Source: SIG440 sp045592585 (GTDB taxonomy: Bacteria > Bacillota > Clostridia > Monoglobales > Monoglobaceae). From it: DNA of 64,000 nt. This document shows, piece by piece, positions 15,572 through 23,239 of this stretch. The stretch is taken from positions 1-64,000 of the forward strand of contig JAZNVB010000026.1 in assembly GCA_045592585.1 (NCBI GenBank), read 5' to 3'. Every line of letters begins with the position of its first letter. Position 1 is the stretch's first letter. A model generated the notes under the pieces. It made no database searches and was not told the origin of the DNA. It was given only the letters and a program-made list of their open reading frames with translations. A program made the translations under genes and the position numbers.

Positions 15572-17698
15572 ATGTCGGATATGCAGATTTCCCCCCAGAA
15601 TGCACCCCAAAAGGTTAGTTCAAGGGGAGCAAGGATTAGTTTCACAAAAAACGGTTGGATAATAAGACTCATAGGATTTTTTTTGGCAATGGCAATGCCA
15701 TATTCGGGGATTGCGCCCTTTGGACTGTCTTTTCTTGCTCAGGAGAGAAAGCTGTCTTTGGGGGCTGTTGGTTCATTTATTGCGGTGAGCCTTGGCGCAT
15801 TTGCGGTTTGCAGCAGGCTTGGCGCAACCAAGTACGTTAGTGCAGGGCTTATATATCTTGCGGTGCTGTTTGTTCTTGAACGTGGTGTGCGACTGAATGA
15901 TTTTACCGCAGGACTTGTGGCAGGAATAGCGGTGTTCCTTTCGGGGCTTGTTCTTCTGTTCTGGGAGGGGTTCACCTTTTTTCGGTTTTTTCTGCTTCTT
16001 TGCGAGGCGGCTGTTGTTGTGGCAGGTGCGCTTGTTTTTGAAAAGAGCAGCAAACTGCTCCGCAAGGGCAAATTCCTCCCCGAAAAGCTTGGAAGCGAAG
16101 AAAAATTGAGTCTTGGTGTGATGACTGCCATTGTTATACTCAGCCTTCAGGAGATTTATATAGGCGCTGATTTTTCGGTAATGAACTCTGTTGCAACGGT
16201 CGTTCTTCTGATTATTGCCGCAGGCTGCGGCATTGGATATTCCACGGCGGCAGGGGTTGTTCTTGGCCTTGCCTGTGGAATTGGCAGTGACTATTTTATG
16301 CCCATTATGGGGGCATTTGCCTTTTGCGGATTTCTGGCCGGAATATTTTCGCGGTTTGGCAAGGGTGGAGTTATTGCCGGAGTTGTTCTTGCCAACGGAA
16401 TACTTGTTGTGTATACCGACGGTGCAATGGAATCGGTGCTGACTCTTTATGAGATTATGGCGGCAGCGGTGGTGTTTGCCTTTATAAAGCCTAAAATGAT
16501 TGGACTTGTGGGCGAAATTGTCTGTCTTGATGCTGCTGAAAAGGCACTGATAATGAGAATGAAAGAAAATCTGCGGCAAAGACTTAAGGCGGTGTCGGAA
16601 TCCTTTGATGCAATGGCAAAAACCATTGAACGTCAGGTCAGGGACGGCAGAAAGCGGAAAAACAAAGCCGACCTTGCAACTTTTTTTGATATTGCGGCGG
16701 ACAAGGTGTGTAAAAAATGCAAAAAGACAGACATCTGCTGGGACAGAGATTTTGATTTTACCTATAAATCACTTTTTGACCTTATGAAAACCATGAACGA
16801 AAAAGGTCAGCTATCCCCTGAGGATGCAAGCAGTGCCTTTAGGGAACGGTGTAATCACCTTCACCTTTTGGTGGCAGAGCTTAATCATCAGCTTGATATT
16901 CATCAGGTAAAGCAGGAGTGGCTTAAAATTCTTGAAGAAAACCGCAAGGCGGTTGGGCAGCAGCTTGCAGATGTTTCGGAAATTCTGGAAGGAATTTCGG
17001 AAGAGATAAAAAGCGACATTGGTATGTGCAGCATAGGTGCCGAAAAGCAACGGGAGAAATTTAAAATCGAAACTGATTTTGCCGAATGTGCCGCCTCGGG
17101 CGAGAACGGTGACAGTTATCGGTTTGCCCACATTGGCGGAGGAAAGTATGTGATTGCCTTAAGCGACGGAATGGGCACAGGCAGTGCCGCCGCCCGTGAA
17201 AGCCGTGCTATGCTTGAACTTTTAGAGAGCTTTTTGTATGCAGGTTTTGAAACGGCTATGGCAGTAAAATTTATCAATTCGGTAATGCTGCTTAAATCCG
17301 ATACAGAGGCGTTTGTAACCATGGATTTGTGCATAATTGACCTGTTTACCGGTCAGGCGGAGTTTATAAAAACCGGTGCCGAGCCAAGCTTTATTATGCA
17401 CAGTAAGGGAGTGGATACGGTAAAGGCATCCTCGCTGCCCATTGGTGTTGTTGCGGGTATTGATGCCGACAGCACCAGTCGACGCATGAAGGATGGCGAT
17501 GTGATAGTTATGGTAACCGACGGAATCGAAAACCGTGATAGTGGAAGTATGTGGATAAGCAACTTTATCCAAAATTCTGCCGACGATACCGAAACAGGTC
17601 TGGCAGGCAGAATATTAAACCGTGCCATTGAGCAGAACAACGGCAAGGTGAAGGATGATATGACGGTGCTTTCGGTAAAACTTAAGGAAGTATCTTAA
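15572..17698 (+). CDS. spoIIE: Stage II sporulation protein E (PP2C phosphatase)
   Basis: A 708-residue membrane-bound serine phosphatase that dephosphorylates the anti-anti-sigma factor SpoIIAA, releasing sigma-F in the forespore, and also works at the asymmetric septum. About ten hydrophobic segments fill residues 30-310, then a helical central region with CKKCKKTDICW near 390 and coiled coil to about 490. The C-terminal PP2C domain has ALSDGMGTGSAAARES near 528 (metal-binding Asp), FVTMDLCIID, GAEPSFIM and VMVTDGIENR. SD GGAG is 9 nt upstream. The protein is shorter than the 827-residue B. subtilis one, in keeping with clostridial forms. It marks the organism as a spore former. Confidence 0.95.
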   Translation: MSDMQISPQNAPQKVSSRGARISFTKNGWIIRLIGFFLAMAMPYSGIAPFGLSFLAQERKLSLGAVGSFIAVSLGAFAVCSRLGATKYVSAGLIYLAVLFVLERGVRLNDFTAGLVAGIAVFLSGLVLLFWEGFTFFRFFLLLCEAAVVVAGALVFEKSSKLLRKGKFLPEKLGSEEKLSLGVMTAIVILSLQEIYIGADFSVMNSVATVVLLIIAAGCGIGYSTAAGVVLGLACGIGSDYFMPIMGAFAFCGFLAGIFSRFGKGGVIAGVVLANGILVVYTDGAMESVLTLYEIMAAAVVFAFIKPKMIGLVGEIVCLDAAEKALIMRMKENLRQRLKAVSESFDAMAKTIERQVRDGRKRKNKADLATFFDIAADKVCKKCKKTDICWDRDFDFTYKSLFDLMKTMNEKGQLSPEDASSAFRERCNHLHLLVAELNHQLDIHQVKQEWLKILEENRKAVGQQLADVSEILEGISEEIKSDIGMCSIGAEKQREKFKIETDFAECAASGENGDSYRFAHIGGGKYVIALSDGMGTGSAAARESRAMLELLESFLYAGFETAMAVKFINSVMLLKSDTEAFVTMDLCIIDLFTGQAEFIKTGAEPSFIMHSKGVDTVKASSLPIGVVAGIDADSTSRRMKDGDVIVMVTDGIENRDSGSMWISNFIQNSADDTETGLAGRILNRAIEQNNGKVKDDMTVLSVKLKEVS

Positions 17699-17705
17699 AC
17701 AGACT

Positions 17706-17741
17706 AAAAATACAATCTTTCAGTGGAAAGATTGTATTTTT
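17706..17741 (+). terminator. Intrinsic terminator of spoIIE
   Basis: A perfect 16-bp stem, AAAAATACAATCTTTC (17706-17721) with its complement at 17726-17741, closes a four-base AGTG loop. The 3' side ends in a T-run. Confidence 0.9.
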
Positions 17742-17753
17742 TAGGCGTATGCA

Positions 17754-17782
17754 TTGACAACGCACATATTATGTGGTACAAT
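17754..17782 (+). promoter_or_regulatory. Promoter with palindromic operator for the toxin-antitoxin pair
   Basis: TTGACA (17754-17759), 17-bp spacer, TACAAT (17777-17782). The spacer contains the palindrome CACATA-T-TATGTG (17763-17775), and a second short palindrome GTATATAC follows the -10. Antitoxins of the RelB/DinJ type repress their own operon by binding such palindromes, so this is the likely autoregulatory operator. Confidence 0.75.
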
Positions 17783-17812
17783 GTATATACTGAAGTAAGG
17801 GGGTAATATATT

Positions 17813-18088
17813 ATGGCAACTGTAAATATGAGTATACGTATGGATACTGAGTTAAAAAAACAAGCAGATGCAATGCTTTCGGATATGGGGCTTAATATGA
17901 CAACGGCTATGAATATGTTTTTAAGACAAGTTGTTCGTCAGGGAAGAATTCCGTTTGAAATTGCAACAGATATCCCTAATGCAGAAACTGTTGCTGCAAT
18001 TAAGGAAATGGATGATATGTTAAGCGGAAAGGTGCCGAGTAAACGATATTCAAGTACAAAAGAGCTTTTTGAGGATTTGGATGCATGA
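17813..18088 (+). CDS. RelB/DinJ family antitoxin
   Basis: A 91-residue protein with the ribbon-helix-helix N-terminus of the RelB/DinJ family: NMSIRMDTELKKQADAMLSDMGLNMTTAMNMFLRQVVRQGRIPF. The dimer would bind the operator palindrome upstream, and the C-terminal part (about 60-91) would wrap and neutralise the toxin encoded next. SD AAGGGGG lies about 9 nt upstream of the ATG. The stop overlaps the toxin start by 4 nt (ATGA), the usual coupling of such pairs. Confidence 0.9.
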   Translation: MATVNMSIRMDTELKKQADAMLSDMGLNMTTAMNMFLRQVVRQGRIPFEIATDIPNAETVAAIKEMDDMLSGKVPSKRYSSTKELFEDLDA

Positions 18089-18360
18089 AGTATCAAATAG
18101 AGATATCAACCAGATTTAAAAAAGATTATAAGCTTGCTCAAAAGCGAGGTTATAATATGGGGTTATTAAAGGAAGTTATTGATATTTTGGCAAGCGGAGA
18201 ACAGCTTCCGGAAAAATATCTTGATCATCAGCTTTCCGGAGATTATAGAGGTTCGAGAGAATGTCATATTGAACCTGACTGGCTTTTAATTTACCGAATT
18301 GAAAAAGATATACTTGTATTGGGCTTGACCCGAACAGGAACGCACAGTGATTTGTTTTAA
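18085..18360 (+). CDS. YafQ/RelE family mRNA interferase toxin
   Basis: A 91-residue ribosome-dependent mRNA endonuclease of the YafQ type. Characteristic segments are STRFKKDYKLAQKRGYN at the N-terminus, LPEKYLDHQLSGDYRGSRECHIEPDWLLIYRI in the middle, and a C-terminal LGLTRTGTHSDLF. The His near residue 50, the Asp/Glu pair in the HIEPDW region and the C-terminal His-Ser-Asp-Leu-Phe match the YafQ active-site pattern, so the toxin appears intact. It overlaps its antitoxin gene, with a terminator directly after. Confidence 0.9.
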   Translation: MKYQIEISTRFKKDYKLAQKRGYNMGLLKEVIDILASGEQLPEKYLDHQLSGDYRGSRECHIEPDWLLIYRIEKDILVLGLTRTGTHSDLF

Positions 18361-18365
18361 CCGAA

Positions 18366-18406
18366 AACCGATGCAGAGGGAAACTTCTGCATCGGTTAAG
18401 TTTTTT
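18366..18406 (+). terminator. Terminator after the toxin-antitoxin operon
   Basis: AACCGATGCAGA (18366-18377) pairs with TCTGCATCGGTT (18386-18397), followed by AAG and six T residues. It lies between convergent transcripts. Confidence 0.85.
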
Positions 18407-18409
18407 ATA

Positions 18410-18586
18410 TTATTCTTCTTTATCGACAGAATGGACTTTAAATTTTGTTACCTTGGGTGAGTTATTTTCGTCTTCGCCATCTTCTATATAGGCTTCTTCT
18501 GCATCAATCTGTGCCTTTTGCAGTATTTCGATAGCATCTGTAATTGCGTTAAAAAGACGAAAATAGAGTTTTTTGTAGTTAACCAT
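18410..18586 (-). CDS. Small conserved protein of Clostridia, function unknown
   Basis: A 58-residue acidic protein, MVNYKKLYFRLFNAITDAIE at the N-terminus followed by a Glu/Asp-rich half. Small proteins with the NYKKLYFxLFNAITDAIE helix are widespread in gut Clostridia, often near mobile DNA. SD TAGGGGG lies about 7 nt before the ATG. Longer in-frame readings upstream would run through a terminator-like hairpin (18605-18632). No activity is known. Confidence 0.6.
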   Translation of the reverse strand: MVNYKKLYFRLFNAITDAIEILQKAQIDAEEAYIEDGEDENNSPKVTKFKVHSVDKEE

Positions 18587-18604
18587 TTTAGTACCCCCTA
18601 AATT

Positions 18605-18632
18605 AAAAAATGCGGCAACCGAAGCTGCCGCA
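18605..18632 (-). terminator. Terminator-like hairpin in the leader of the 58-residue gene
   Basis: On the minus strand TGCGGCAGC pairs with GTTGCCGCA (one G-T pair) through a 4-nt loop and is followed by TTTTTT (complement of 18605-18610). It lies about 20 nt upstream of the 58-residue gene start. It is either the end of a short upstream transcript or an attenuator. Confidence 0.6.
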
Positions 18633-18689
18633 CAAAAAATGCAAACTCCGATTGTTGTCACACAATTTAAACAGATAGGTAGTGGCATA

Positions 18690-18745
18690 GCACATTATAT
18701 CCTCTGGAATTTGCATTTTTATCAAATTCACAAAATATAATGTGC
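18690..18745. repeat. 11-bp inverted repeat in the intergenic region
   Basis: GCACATTATAT (18690-18700) and ATATAATGTGC (18735-18745) are perfect reverse complements separated by 34 bp. Each arm contains a TATAAT hexamer, pointing in opposite directions. The remaining sequence of 18633-18869 is AT-rich with no credible gene. Confidence 0.5.
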
Positions 18746-18869
18746 TTAACCAGGGTATAAAATACCCATAAAAATAAAAAACAACACCTATTTTCAATTG
18801 TTTAAATTATGTGACAATATTATGATAACACAAAACAAGGGAAAATACAATAGAAAACTTATAAAAATG

Positions 18870-19748
18870 TTATTTTTCTTTAATTAAATCAAGAAATTTC
18901 TGTGCCGCGGGCGACAGGGTGTTGTGCTTTAAATATGCATAACCGATATGTCTTGTGGGCAAACTTGGGTTAAGTGCAAGCTTTTGCACGTTGCCAAGCT
19001 GCAGACTCTCTTTTGAGAATTCTTCAACCACGCAGGAGATGCCCAGATGGATGGAGGCAAACCTTAACAAAAGCTCGTGGGCGGCAACTTCAATCTGCGG
19101 CGTTAAGGATATGTGCTTTTTGCCAAATTCCTCGTCGAGAAAGCGTCGGGAGATTGAGTTCTTTTCAAGGAGTATCAGGGGTTCTTTTGCAATGTCCTCC
19201 CAACTGTATTTTTGCCTGAGTTTTTGCTCGGGACCTGCAACAAATATATCGTGTATTTCAAGGCAAGGTTCGATTGTCAGCTCGTCATCCTGGGCAGGAA
19301 GGCTTACAAAGGCAAGCTCGGCTGTTCCGTCCTTCACAAGCTGCAGCATATGATATGAATATGAGTTTGCCATTTCAATTCTTATGCCGGGGAAAAGCCT
19401 GTGGAACTTTTCAAGATAAGGCAAAAGATAATGGGCGGTTATGGTATCTGCAGCGGCAATAATCAGCGAGCCGCTGTCAAGGTGGTGCAGCCTTGCAAGA
19501 AGGGTTTCGCCTTGCTCTATTGATTGCACTGCACTTTCAACCTTCTGAAAAAGAAGCTGACCCTCCTTTGTAAGAGTCACCCCCCTGCGTGAACGGTTAA
19601 ATAAAACGGTGCCCAGATCCTCTTCAAGCTGGTGTATACACTGGGATATTGCCGACTGCGAAATAAACAGGTGCCGCGCCGCTGTGGAGAACGAGGCATA
19701 TCTTGCGGTTTCGTAAAAAATTTTGTAATAATCGAGTTTTGTTTTCAT
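18870..19748 (-). CDS. LysR family transcriptional regulator
   Basis: A 292-residue regulator. The N-terminal winged helix-turn-helix reads YYKIFYETARYASFSTAARHLFISQSAISQCIHQLEEDLG (written here as the HTH region, residues 6-45), followed by the linker helix, and a periplasmic-binding-protein-like effector domain from about residue 88 (LIIAAADTITAHYLLPYLEKF). It is divergently oriented from the CofE-like gene and separated from it by about 100 bp plus the intergenic element, so it is the obvious candidate regulator of that gene. SD AAGGAGAG precedes the ATG. The ligand is unknown. Confidence 0.9.
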   Translation of the reverse strand: MKTKLDYYKIFYETARYASFSTAARHLFISQSAISQCIHQLEEDLGTVLFNRSRRGVTLTKEGQLLFQKVESAVQSIEQGETLLARLHHLDSGSLIIAAADTITAHYLLPYLEKFHRLFPGIRIEMANSYSYHMLQLVKDGTAELAFVSLPAQDDELTIEPCLEIHDIFVAGPEQKLRQKYSWEDIAKEPLILLEKNSISRRFLDEEFGKKHISLTPQIEVAAHELLLRFASIHLGISCVVEEFSKESLQLGNVQKLALNPSLPTRHIGYAYLKHNTLSPAAQKFLDLIKEK

Positions 19749-19771
19749 ATAAGCTCTCCTTATTACTGTTG

Positions 19772-19814
19772 TAAGTATTATCTACTTTACTTATATTTAT
19801 ATTTGTAGTATAAT
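19772..19814 (+). promoter_or_regulatory. Promoter and LysR-type inverted repeat before the CofE-like gene
   Basis: TATAAT (19809-19814) is preceded at 17 bp by TTTACT (19786-19791). An interrupted palindrome TAAGTA (19772-19777) / TACTTA (19788-19793) overlaps the -35, a typical place for a LysR-type regulator, whose gene diverges from here. The predicted transcript would contain both tandem units of the intergenic element. Confidence 0.55.
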
Positions 19815-19851
19815 GGCTATGATAACAAATGTCAATACATTGGAGGAATTT

Positions 19852-20026
19852 AATGTGAATGTTTTTTCACATTATTGCCTCCGGCAGATTTGATTGCCCA
19901 TGCGAAATTTTTTTCGCTTTCGCTCAAAAACGCATATGGGCGTAAAAATCTCTTATCATTCCTTGCCATACGGATAAGAGAAATTTAATTATATTTGTGC
20001 CGACGTATGGCGGCGGAATGGAGATT
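19852..20026 (+). repeat. Dispersed SD-to-start element, copy B1 (type II, first of a tandem pair)
   Basis: A 175-nt unit starting after SD GGAGG (19842-19846). P1 is AATGTGAA (19852-19859) / TTCACATT (19866-19873), changed on both strands relative to the AACGTGAA/TTCACGTT of other copies. GCCTCCGGC follows. P2 is GCCC+ATGCG (19896-19904) / CGCAT-AT-GGGC (19931-19941). P3 is AATCTC/GAGATT plus ATTCC/GGAAT plus GCCATACG (19965-19972) / CGTATGGC (20004-20011). The alternative hairpin is TCTCTTATC (19949-19957) / GATAAGAGA (19973-19981), nine perfect pairs. A 12-codon frame MNVFSHYCLRQI runs 19855-19893. Confidence 0.88.
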
Positions 20027-20203
20027 AACGTGAAAGTTCCTTTCCCGTTAAGCCTCCGGCAGATTTGATTGCCCATGCGAATTTTTTTTCGCTTTCGCTC
20101 AAAAACGCATATGGGCGTAAAAATCTCTTATCATTCCTTGCCATACGGATAAGAGAAATTTAAAATTATATTTGTGCCGACGTATGGCGGCGGAATGGAG
20201 ATT
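20027..20203 (+). repeat. Dispersed SD-to-start element, copy B2 (type II, second of a tandem pair)
   Basis: The second unit is joined head-to-tail to B1 without extra bases: B1 ends GGAGATT and B2 starts AACGTGAAAG. It is nearly identical to B1 except in P1, whose 3' arm reads TTTCCCGTT, leaving one mispair. It ends with GGAG (20197-20200) and ATT, followed by TTT and the ATG of the CofE-like gene, so the gene's SD is provided by the element and is part of P3. A 12-codon frame MKVPFPLSLRQI runs 20030-20068. Confidence 0.88.
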
Positions 20204-20206
20204 TTT

Positions 20207-21397
20207 ATGGAAAGAAGAGTAGGTACAGTTTCAAGAGGTATCCGTTGCCCAATTATCCGTAAGGGCGATGATATAGCTACAATCGTAGTAAACAGTGTTA
20301 CAGAGGCGGCTCAGATTGAAGGGTTTGAACTTCGCGACCGTGATGTTGTTGCAGTTACAGAATCTATTGTTGCACGTGCACAGGGCAACTATGCATCTGT
20401 TGACGCTATCGCAAAGGATGTATGCACAAAGCTTGGCGGCGGCACAATCGGTGTTATTTTTCCAATTCTCAGCCGCAATCGTTTTGCTATCTGTTTAAGA
20501 GGTATTGCAAAGGGTGCAAAAAAGATAGTTCTTATGCTCAACTATCCCAGCGACGAGGTTGGCAATGCGTTGGTATCACTTGACCAGCTTGACAATGCGG
20601 GCGTTAATCCTTATTCTGATGTTCTTACCGAAGCAAAATATCGCGAGCTTTTTGGCGAGAATCCACATCCCTTCACAGGTGTTGATTATATAAAATACTA
20701 TGGTGATTTGATTAAGTCCTGCGGCGCAGAGGTTGAAATAATTTTGGCAAATGACCCCAGAGTTATCCTTAAGTACACAGATTGCGTTCTTAACTGTGAC
20801 ATTCACAGCCGTGTTCGCACAAAGAGAATTTTAAAGGATGCAGGCGCAAAATGCGTTGTTGGTCTTGACGAAATTCTGTCAGAGTCTGTTGACGGCAGCG
20901 GATTTAACTCAAGATATGGTTTGCTTGGCTCAAACAAGTCAACTGAAGACACAGTTAAGCTCTTCCCCAACGAATGTTTTGATTTGGTTGAAAATATTCA
21001 GGCACAGCTTTTAGAGAAGACAGGTAAGCATATCGAGGTTATGGTTTACGGCGATGGCGCCTTCAAAGACCCCCAGGGCAAAATCTGGGAGCTTGCTGAC
21101 CCGATAGTTTCACCTGCATACACAAAAGGGCTTGAGGGTACACCTAACGAGCTTAAGCTCAAATATCTTGCAGATAATGATTTTGCAGAACTCAAGGGCG
21201 AGGAACTGAAAAAGGCAATTGAGGGTGCAATCAAGCAAAAGGATGGCGACCTTGTTGGCAATATGGCATCTCAGGGCACAACCCCAAGACGCCTTACCGA
21301 CCTTATCGGTTCACTTTGTGACCTTACAAGCGGCTCGGGCGACAAGGGCACACCGGTTGTTCTTGTTCAGGGCTACTTTGATAATTTGACAGACTAA
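20207..21397 (+). CDS. CofE-like (coenzyme F420-0:L-glutamate ligase family) protein
   Basis: A 396-residue protein of the F420-0 glutamyl ligase (CofE/FbiB N-domain) superfamily. The N-terminus fits the fold: GIRCPIIRKGDDIATIVVNSV, then LRDRDVVAVTESIVARAQGNY, matching the CofE GDDLAEL...DGDVLVVCSTVISKAEG pattern. The C-terminal 150 residues (MVYGDGAFKDPQGKIWELADP, PTPRRLTDLIGSLCDLTSG-like end) form the extended clostridial variant. F420 is not known to be made by such bacteria and no other F420 gene is visible, so the true substrate is probably another gamma-glutamyl acceptor. ATG 20207 is used because residues read from upstream in-frame codons would come from the inserted element. A LysR gene diverges upstream. 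Confidence 0.8.
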   Translation: MERRVGTVSRGIRCPIIRKGDDIATIVVNSVTEAAQIEGFELRDRDVVAVTESIVARAQGNYASVDAIAKDVCTKLGGGTIGVIFPILSRNRFAICLRGIAKGAKKIVLMLNYPSDEVGNALVSLDQLDNAGVNPYSDVLTEAKYRELFGENPHPFTGVDYIKYYGDLIKSCGAEVEIILANDPRVILKYTDCVLNCDIHSRVRTKRILKDAGAKCVVGLDEILSESVDGSGFNSRYGLLGSNKSTEDTVKLFPNECFDLVENIQAQLLEKTGKHIEVMVYGDGAFKDPQGKIWELADPIVSPAYTKGLEGTPNELKLKYLADNDFAELKGEELKKAIEGAIKQKDGDLVGNMASQGTTPRRLTDLIGSLCDLTSGSGDKGTPVVLVQGYFDNLTD

Positions 21398-21412
21398 TAT
21401 TTACTAAGAGTC

Positions 21413-21457
21413 AAGACGCATCAGGATAGGTGATGGTTTATTCTGATGTGTCTTTTT
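21413..21457 (+). terminator. Terminator of the CofE-like gene
   Basis: AAGACGCATCAG (21413-21424) pairs with CTGATGTGTCTT (21443-21454), with one G-T pair, followed by TTT. Confidence 0.8.
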
Positions 21458-21491
21458 GGTCTTAACATTAAATTATTTTTTTAATGGGGTG

Positions 21492-22298
21492 ATGATTTTG
21501 GATAGCGCAAAAGTAATTGAAAAATGGTATAGGGAGTTAAACTTCAACTCTCGGTATGACGTGGAGTTTTATGAGGCTTTGAGAGAAATTAAAATAGAAG
21601 ATTGTAAAATAGATGAATACGATACAAAAGAAAAGAATGGAAAGAAAAATTTCCTATCGTATTTATATATGTGTGAGGAATTGTCAAAGCAATATAAACA
21701 AAAAGGCATATCAGAAGGAATTCTTTATGATACTCTGTCTGATATAGGCAGATGGCTGGATACCTGGAGCGAGCTTGAGGAAGGACTTTACCTGGGAGAA
21801 TTAAATTGGCTTAAACGTCATCTCAGTATGAAGCTTTTTAAGCTTGGCAGATTGCAATTTGCTTTTGGTAAGGCAAGTTGCGATCTTGCCGAAAAAAACA
21901 TTAAAAAAGGGGATAATGTAATTGAGGTACACATCCCGGCAGAAGGACCTCTTTTAAAGTCGGAATGTGAAAAATCTTTTGAAATGGCAAAAAAATTCTT
22001 TAAAGAGTTTTATCCTGATTATGAATATAAATATTTTACCTGCCATTCATGGCTTATGGACAGCAGCTTGAAAAATCTTTTGAAAAGCGACAGTAATATG
22101 CTGATGTTTCAGGATTTATTTGAAGTGTTCGAGCCTGAGGAGTCATACTCAATACTTAAATATGTGTTTAAATGGAATACAACAAAAGAAAATCTTAATT
22201 CCTGCGTAGATTCTTCAAGCTTTGCGAGAAGGGTTAAGGAATGGATAAATGATGGCGGAAAGTTCTATGAAGCGCTGGGTGTTATTGAAGCAAACTAA
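21492..22298 (+). CDS. Acyltransferase-domain protein (NAT_N / GNAT_C type)
   Basis: A 268-residue protein resembling the two-domain acyltransferase family once called DUF5596: a helical N-terminal part (LYMCEELSKQYKQKGISEGILYDTLSDIGRW around residues 45-80, then GELNWLKRHLSMKLFKLGRLQFAFG) and a GNAT-like C-terminal half with EVHIPAEGPLLKSECEKSFEMAKKFFKEFYPDYEYKYFTCHSWLMD. The substrate is unknown. The SD GGGG (21486-21489) is close to ATG 21492; the TTG at 21498 has better spacing and could be the true start. It stands alone, followed by a strong promoter for the next gene. Confidence 0.65.
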   Translation: MILDSAKVIEKWYRELNFNSRYDVEFYEALREIKIEDCKIDEYDTKEKNGKKNFLSYLYMCEELSKQYKQKGISEGILYDTLSDIGRWLDTWSELEEGLYLGELNWLKRHLSMKLFKLGRLQFAFGKASCDLAEKNIKKGDNVIEVHIPAEGPLLKSECEKSFEMAKKFFKEFYPDYEYKYFTCHSWLMDSSLKNLLKSDSNMLMFQDLFEVFEPEESYSILKYVFKWNTTKENLNSCVDSSSFARRVKEWINDGGKFYEALGVIEAN

Positions 22299-22353
22299 TA
22301 GCTCAAAGGAAAATTATTATTGACATGAGCATGAGTTTTATTGCATCATTTAA

Positions 22354-22382
22354 TTGACAAGATTAGCAAGTTATTATATAAT
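22354..22382 (+). promoter_or_regulatory. Consensus promoter of the creatininase-family gene
   Basis: TTGACA (22354-22359), 17-bp spacer, TATAAT (22377-22382). Full consensus match, 60 nt upstream of the ATG. The rest of 22299-22442 is AT-rich and holds a second TTGACA at 22320-22325 without a partner -10. Confidence 0.85.
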
Positions 22383-22442
22383 AATTAAGGTTATGTTGCT
22401 TTTAAAATTAAACTATTATTAAATTTCCAAGGGGGCTATATT

Positions 22443-23180
22443 ATGCAACTAATTAACATGTTTCACGACCAAATTGAAGATGCCGTAAAAAGAAAGGTGC
22501 CATTTATTATACCTATTGGTACTATTGAATATCATGCGCATCACGCATCTTGCGGAACAGATACCATGGTGGTAAACGGATGTCTTCGTGAACTTGAGAA
22601 GGAAAAGGAAGTAGTAATTTGTCCGCCTATCTGGTATGGTGTTGCGTCATATGCAGTATGTGCTCCAAAGCCTGACCATATACACGTTGACGAAGATACA
22701 TATGCTCAATACTTATATTGCATTCTTAAATCAATGATTGCAGGCGGTATAAAAAATATCTATCTTGTTCCCCATCATCAGACAGAAGGCGCAGGCCTTA
22801 TGCCAATGACTATCGCGTGTCACAAGGCAGCAAAGAAGGTTACAATGGAATATATGGAAGAAACTCTTGGCAAAGGTTGGTGGGGCAGCGATTCTTATGC
22901 TGATTATTATGAAAACCTTGGCGGCGGAGAAGATCCCTTCTCATACATCAAGGTTATTCCTCTTATCGGTGCTGATGCACAGATAAAATGCGGTGGTTTT
23001 GACCATGCAGGCAAATGGGAAACCAGCTTAATGATGGGCACCTATCCCGAGAATGTTGATTTAAGCCGTTGTGCTCAGAATACCGAATGGTTTGCAGAAA
23101 GTGCAAAAGAAGCATCTGAAGAAACCGGAAAACATATGGTTGAGTGCACACTTGAATGGCTTCGTGAAGCAATTAATTAA
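22443..23180 (+). CDS. Creatininase-family amidohydrolase
   Basis: A 245-residue member of the creatininase superfamily (metal-dependent amide hydrolases including creatininase and several lactam/formamide hydrolases). The metal-binding region IPIGTIEYHAHHASCGTDTMV near residues 20-41 keeps the Glu, His and Asp of the usual GSxEQHGPHLPLGTD motif. The second site, normally HGGN, reads IYLVPHHQTEG near residue 115, keeping His but changing the rest. C-terminal residues 175-240 are typical in length. SD AAGGGGG lies 9 nt before the ATG. It faces a convergent ASRT-domain gene and a creatinase-like gene, suggesting a shared small-molecule pathway. The actual substrate is unknown. Confidence 0.85.
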   Translation: MQLINMFHDQIEDAVKRKVPFIIPIGTIEYHAHHASCGTDTMVVNGCLRELEKEKEVVICPPIWYGVASYAVCAPKPDHIHVDEDTYAQYLYCILKSMIAGGIKNIYLVPHHQTEGAGLMPMTIACHKAAKKVTMEYMEETLGKGWWGSDSYADYYENLGGGEDPFSYIKVIPLIGADAQIKCGGFDHAGKWETSLMMGTYPENVDLSRCAQNTEWFAESAKEASEETGKHMVECTLEWLREAIN

Positions 23181-23190
23181 TATAATAAAA

Positions 23191-23228
23191 AACATCCGCC
23201 TGAAACATAATCAGGTGGATGTTTTTTT
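23191..23228. terminator. Bidirectional terminator between convergent genes
   Basis: AACATCCGCCTGA (23191-23203) pairs with TCAGGTGGATGTT (23211-23223, one G-T pair), loop AACATAA. A-run upstream and T-run downstream allow termination on both strands. Confidence 0.88.
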
Positions 23229-23239
23229 GAACTATTTTA

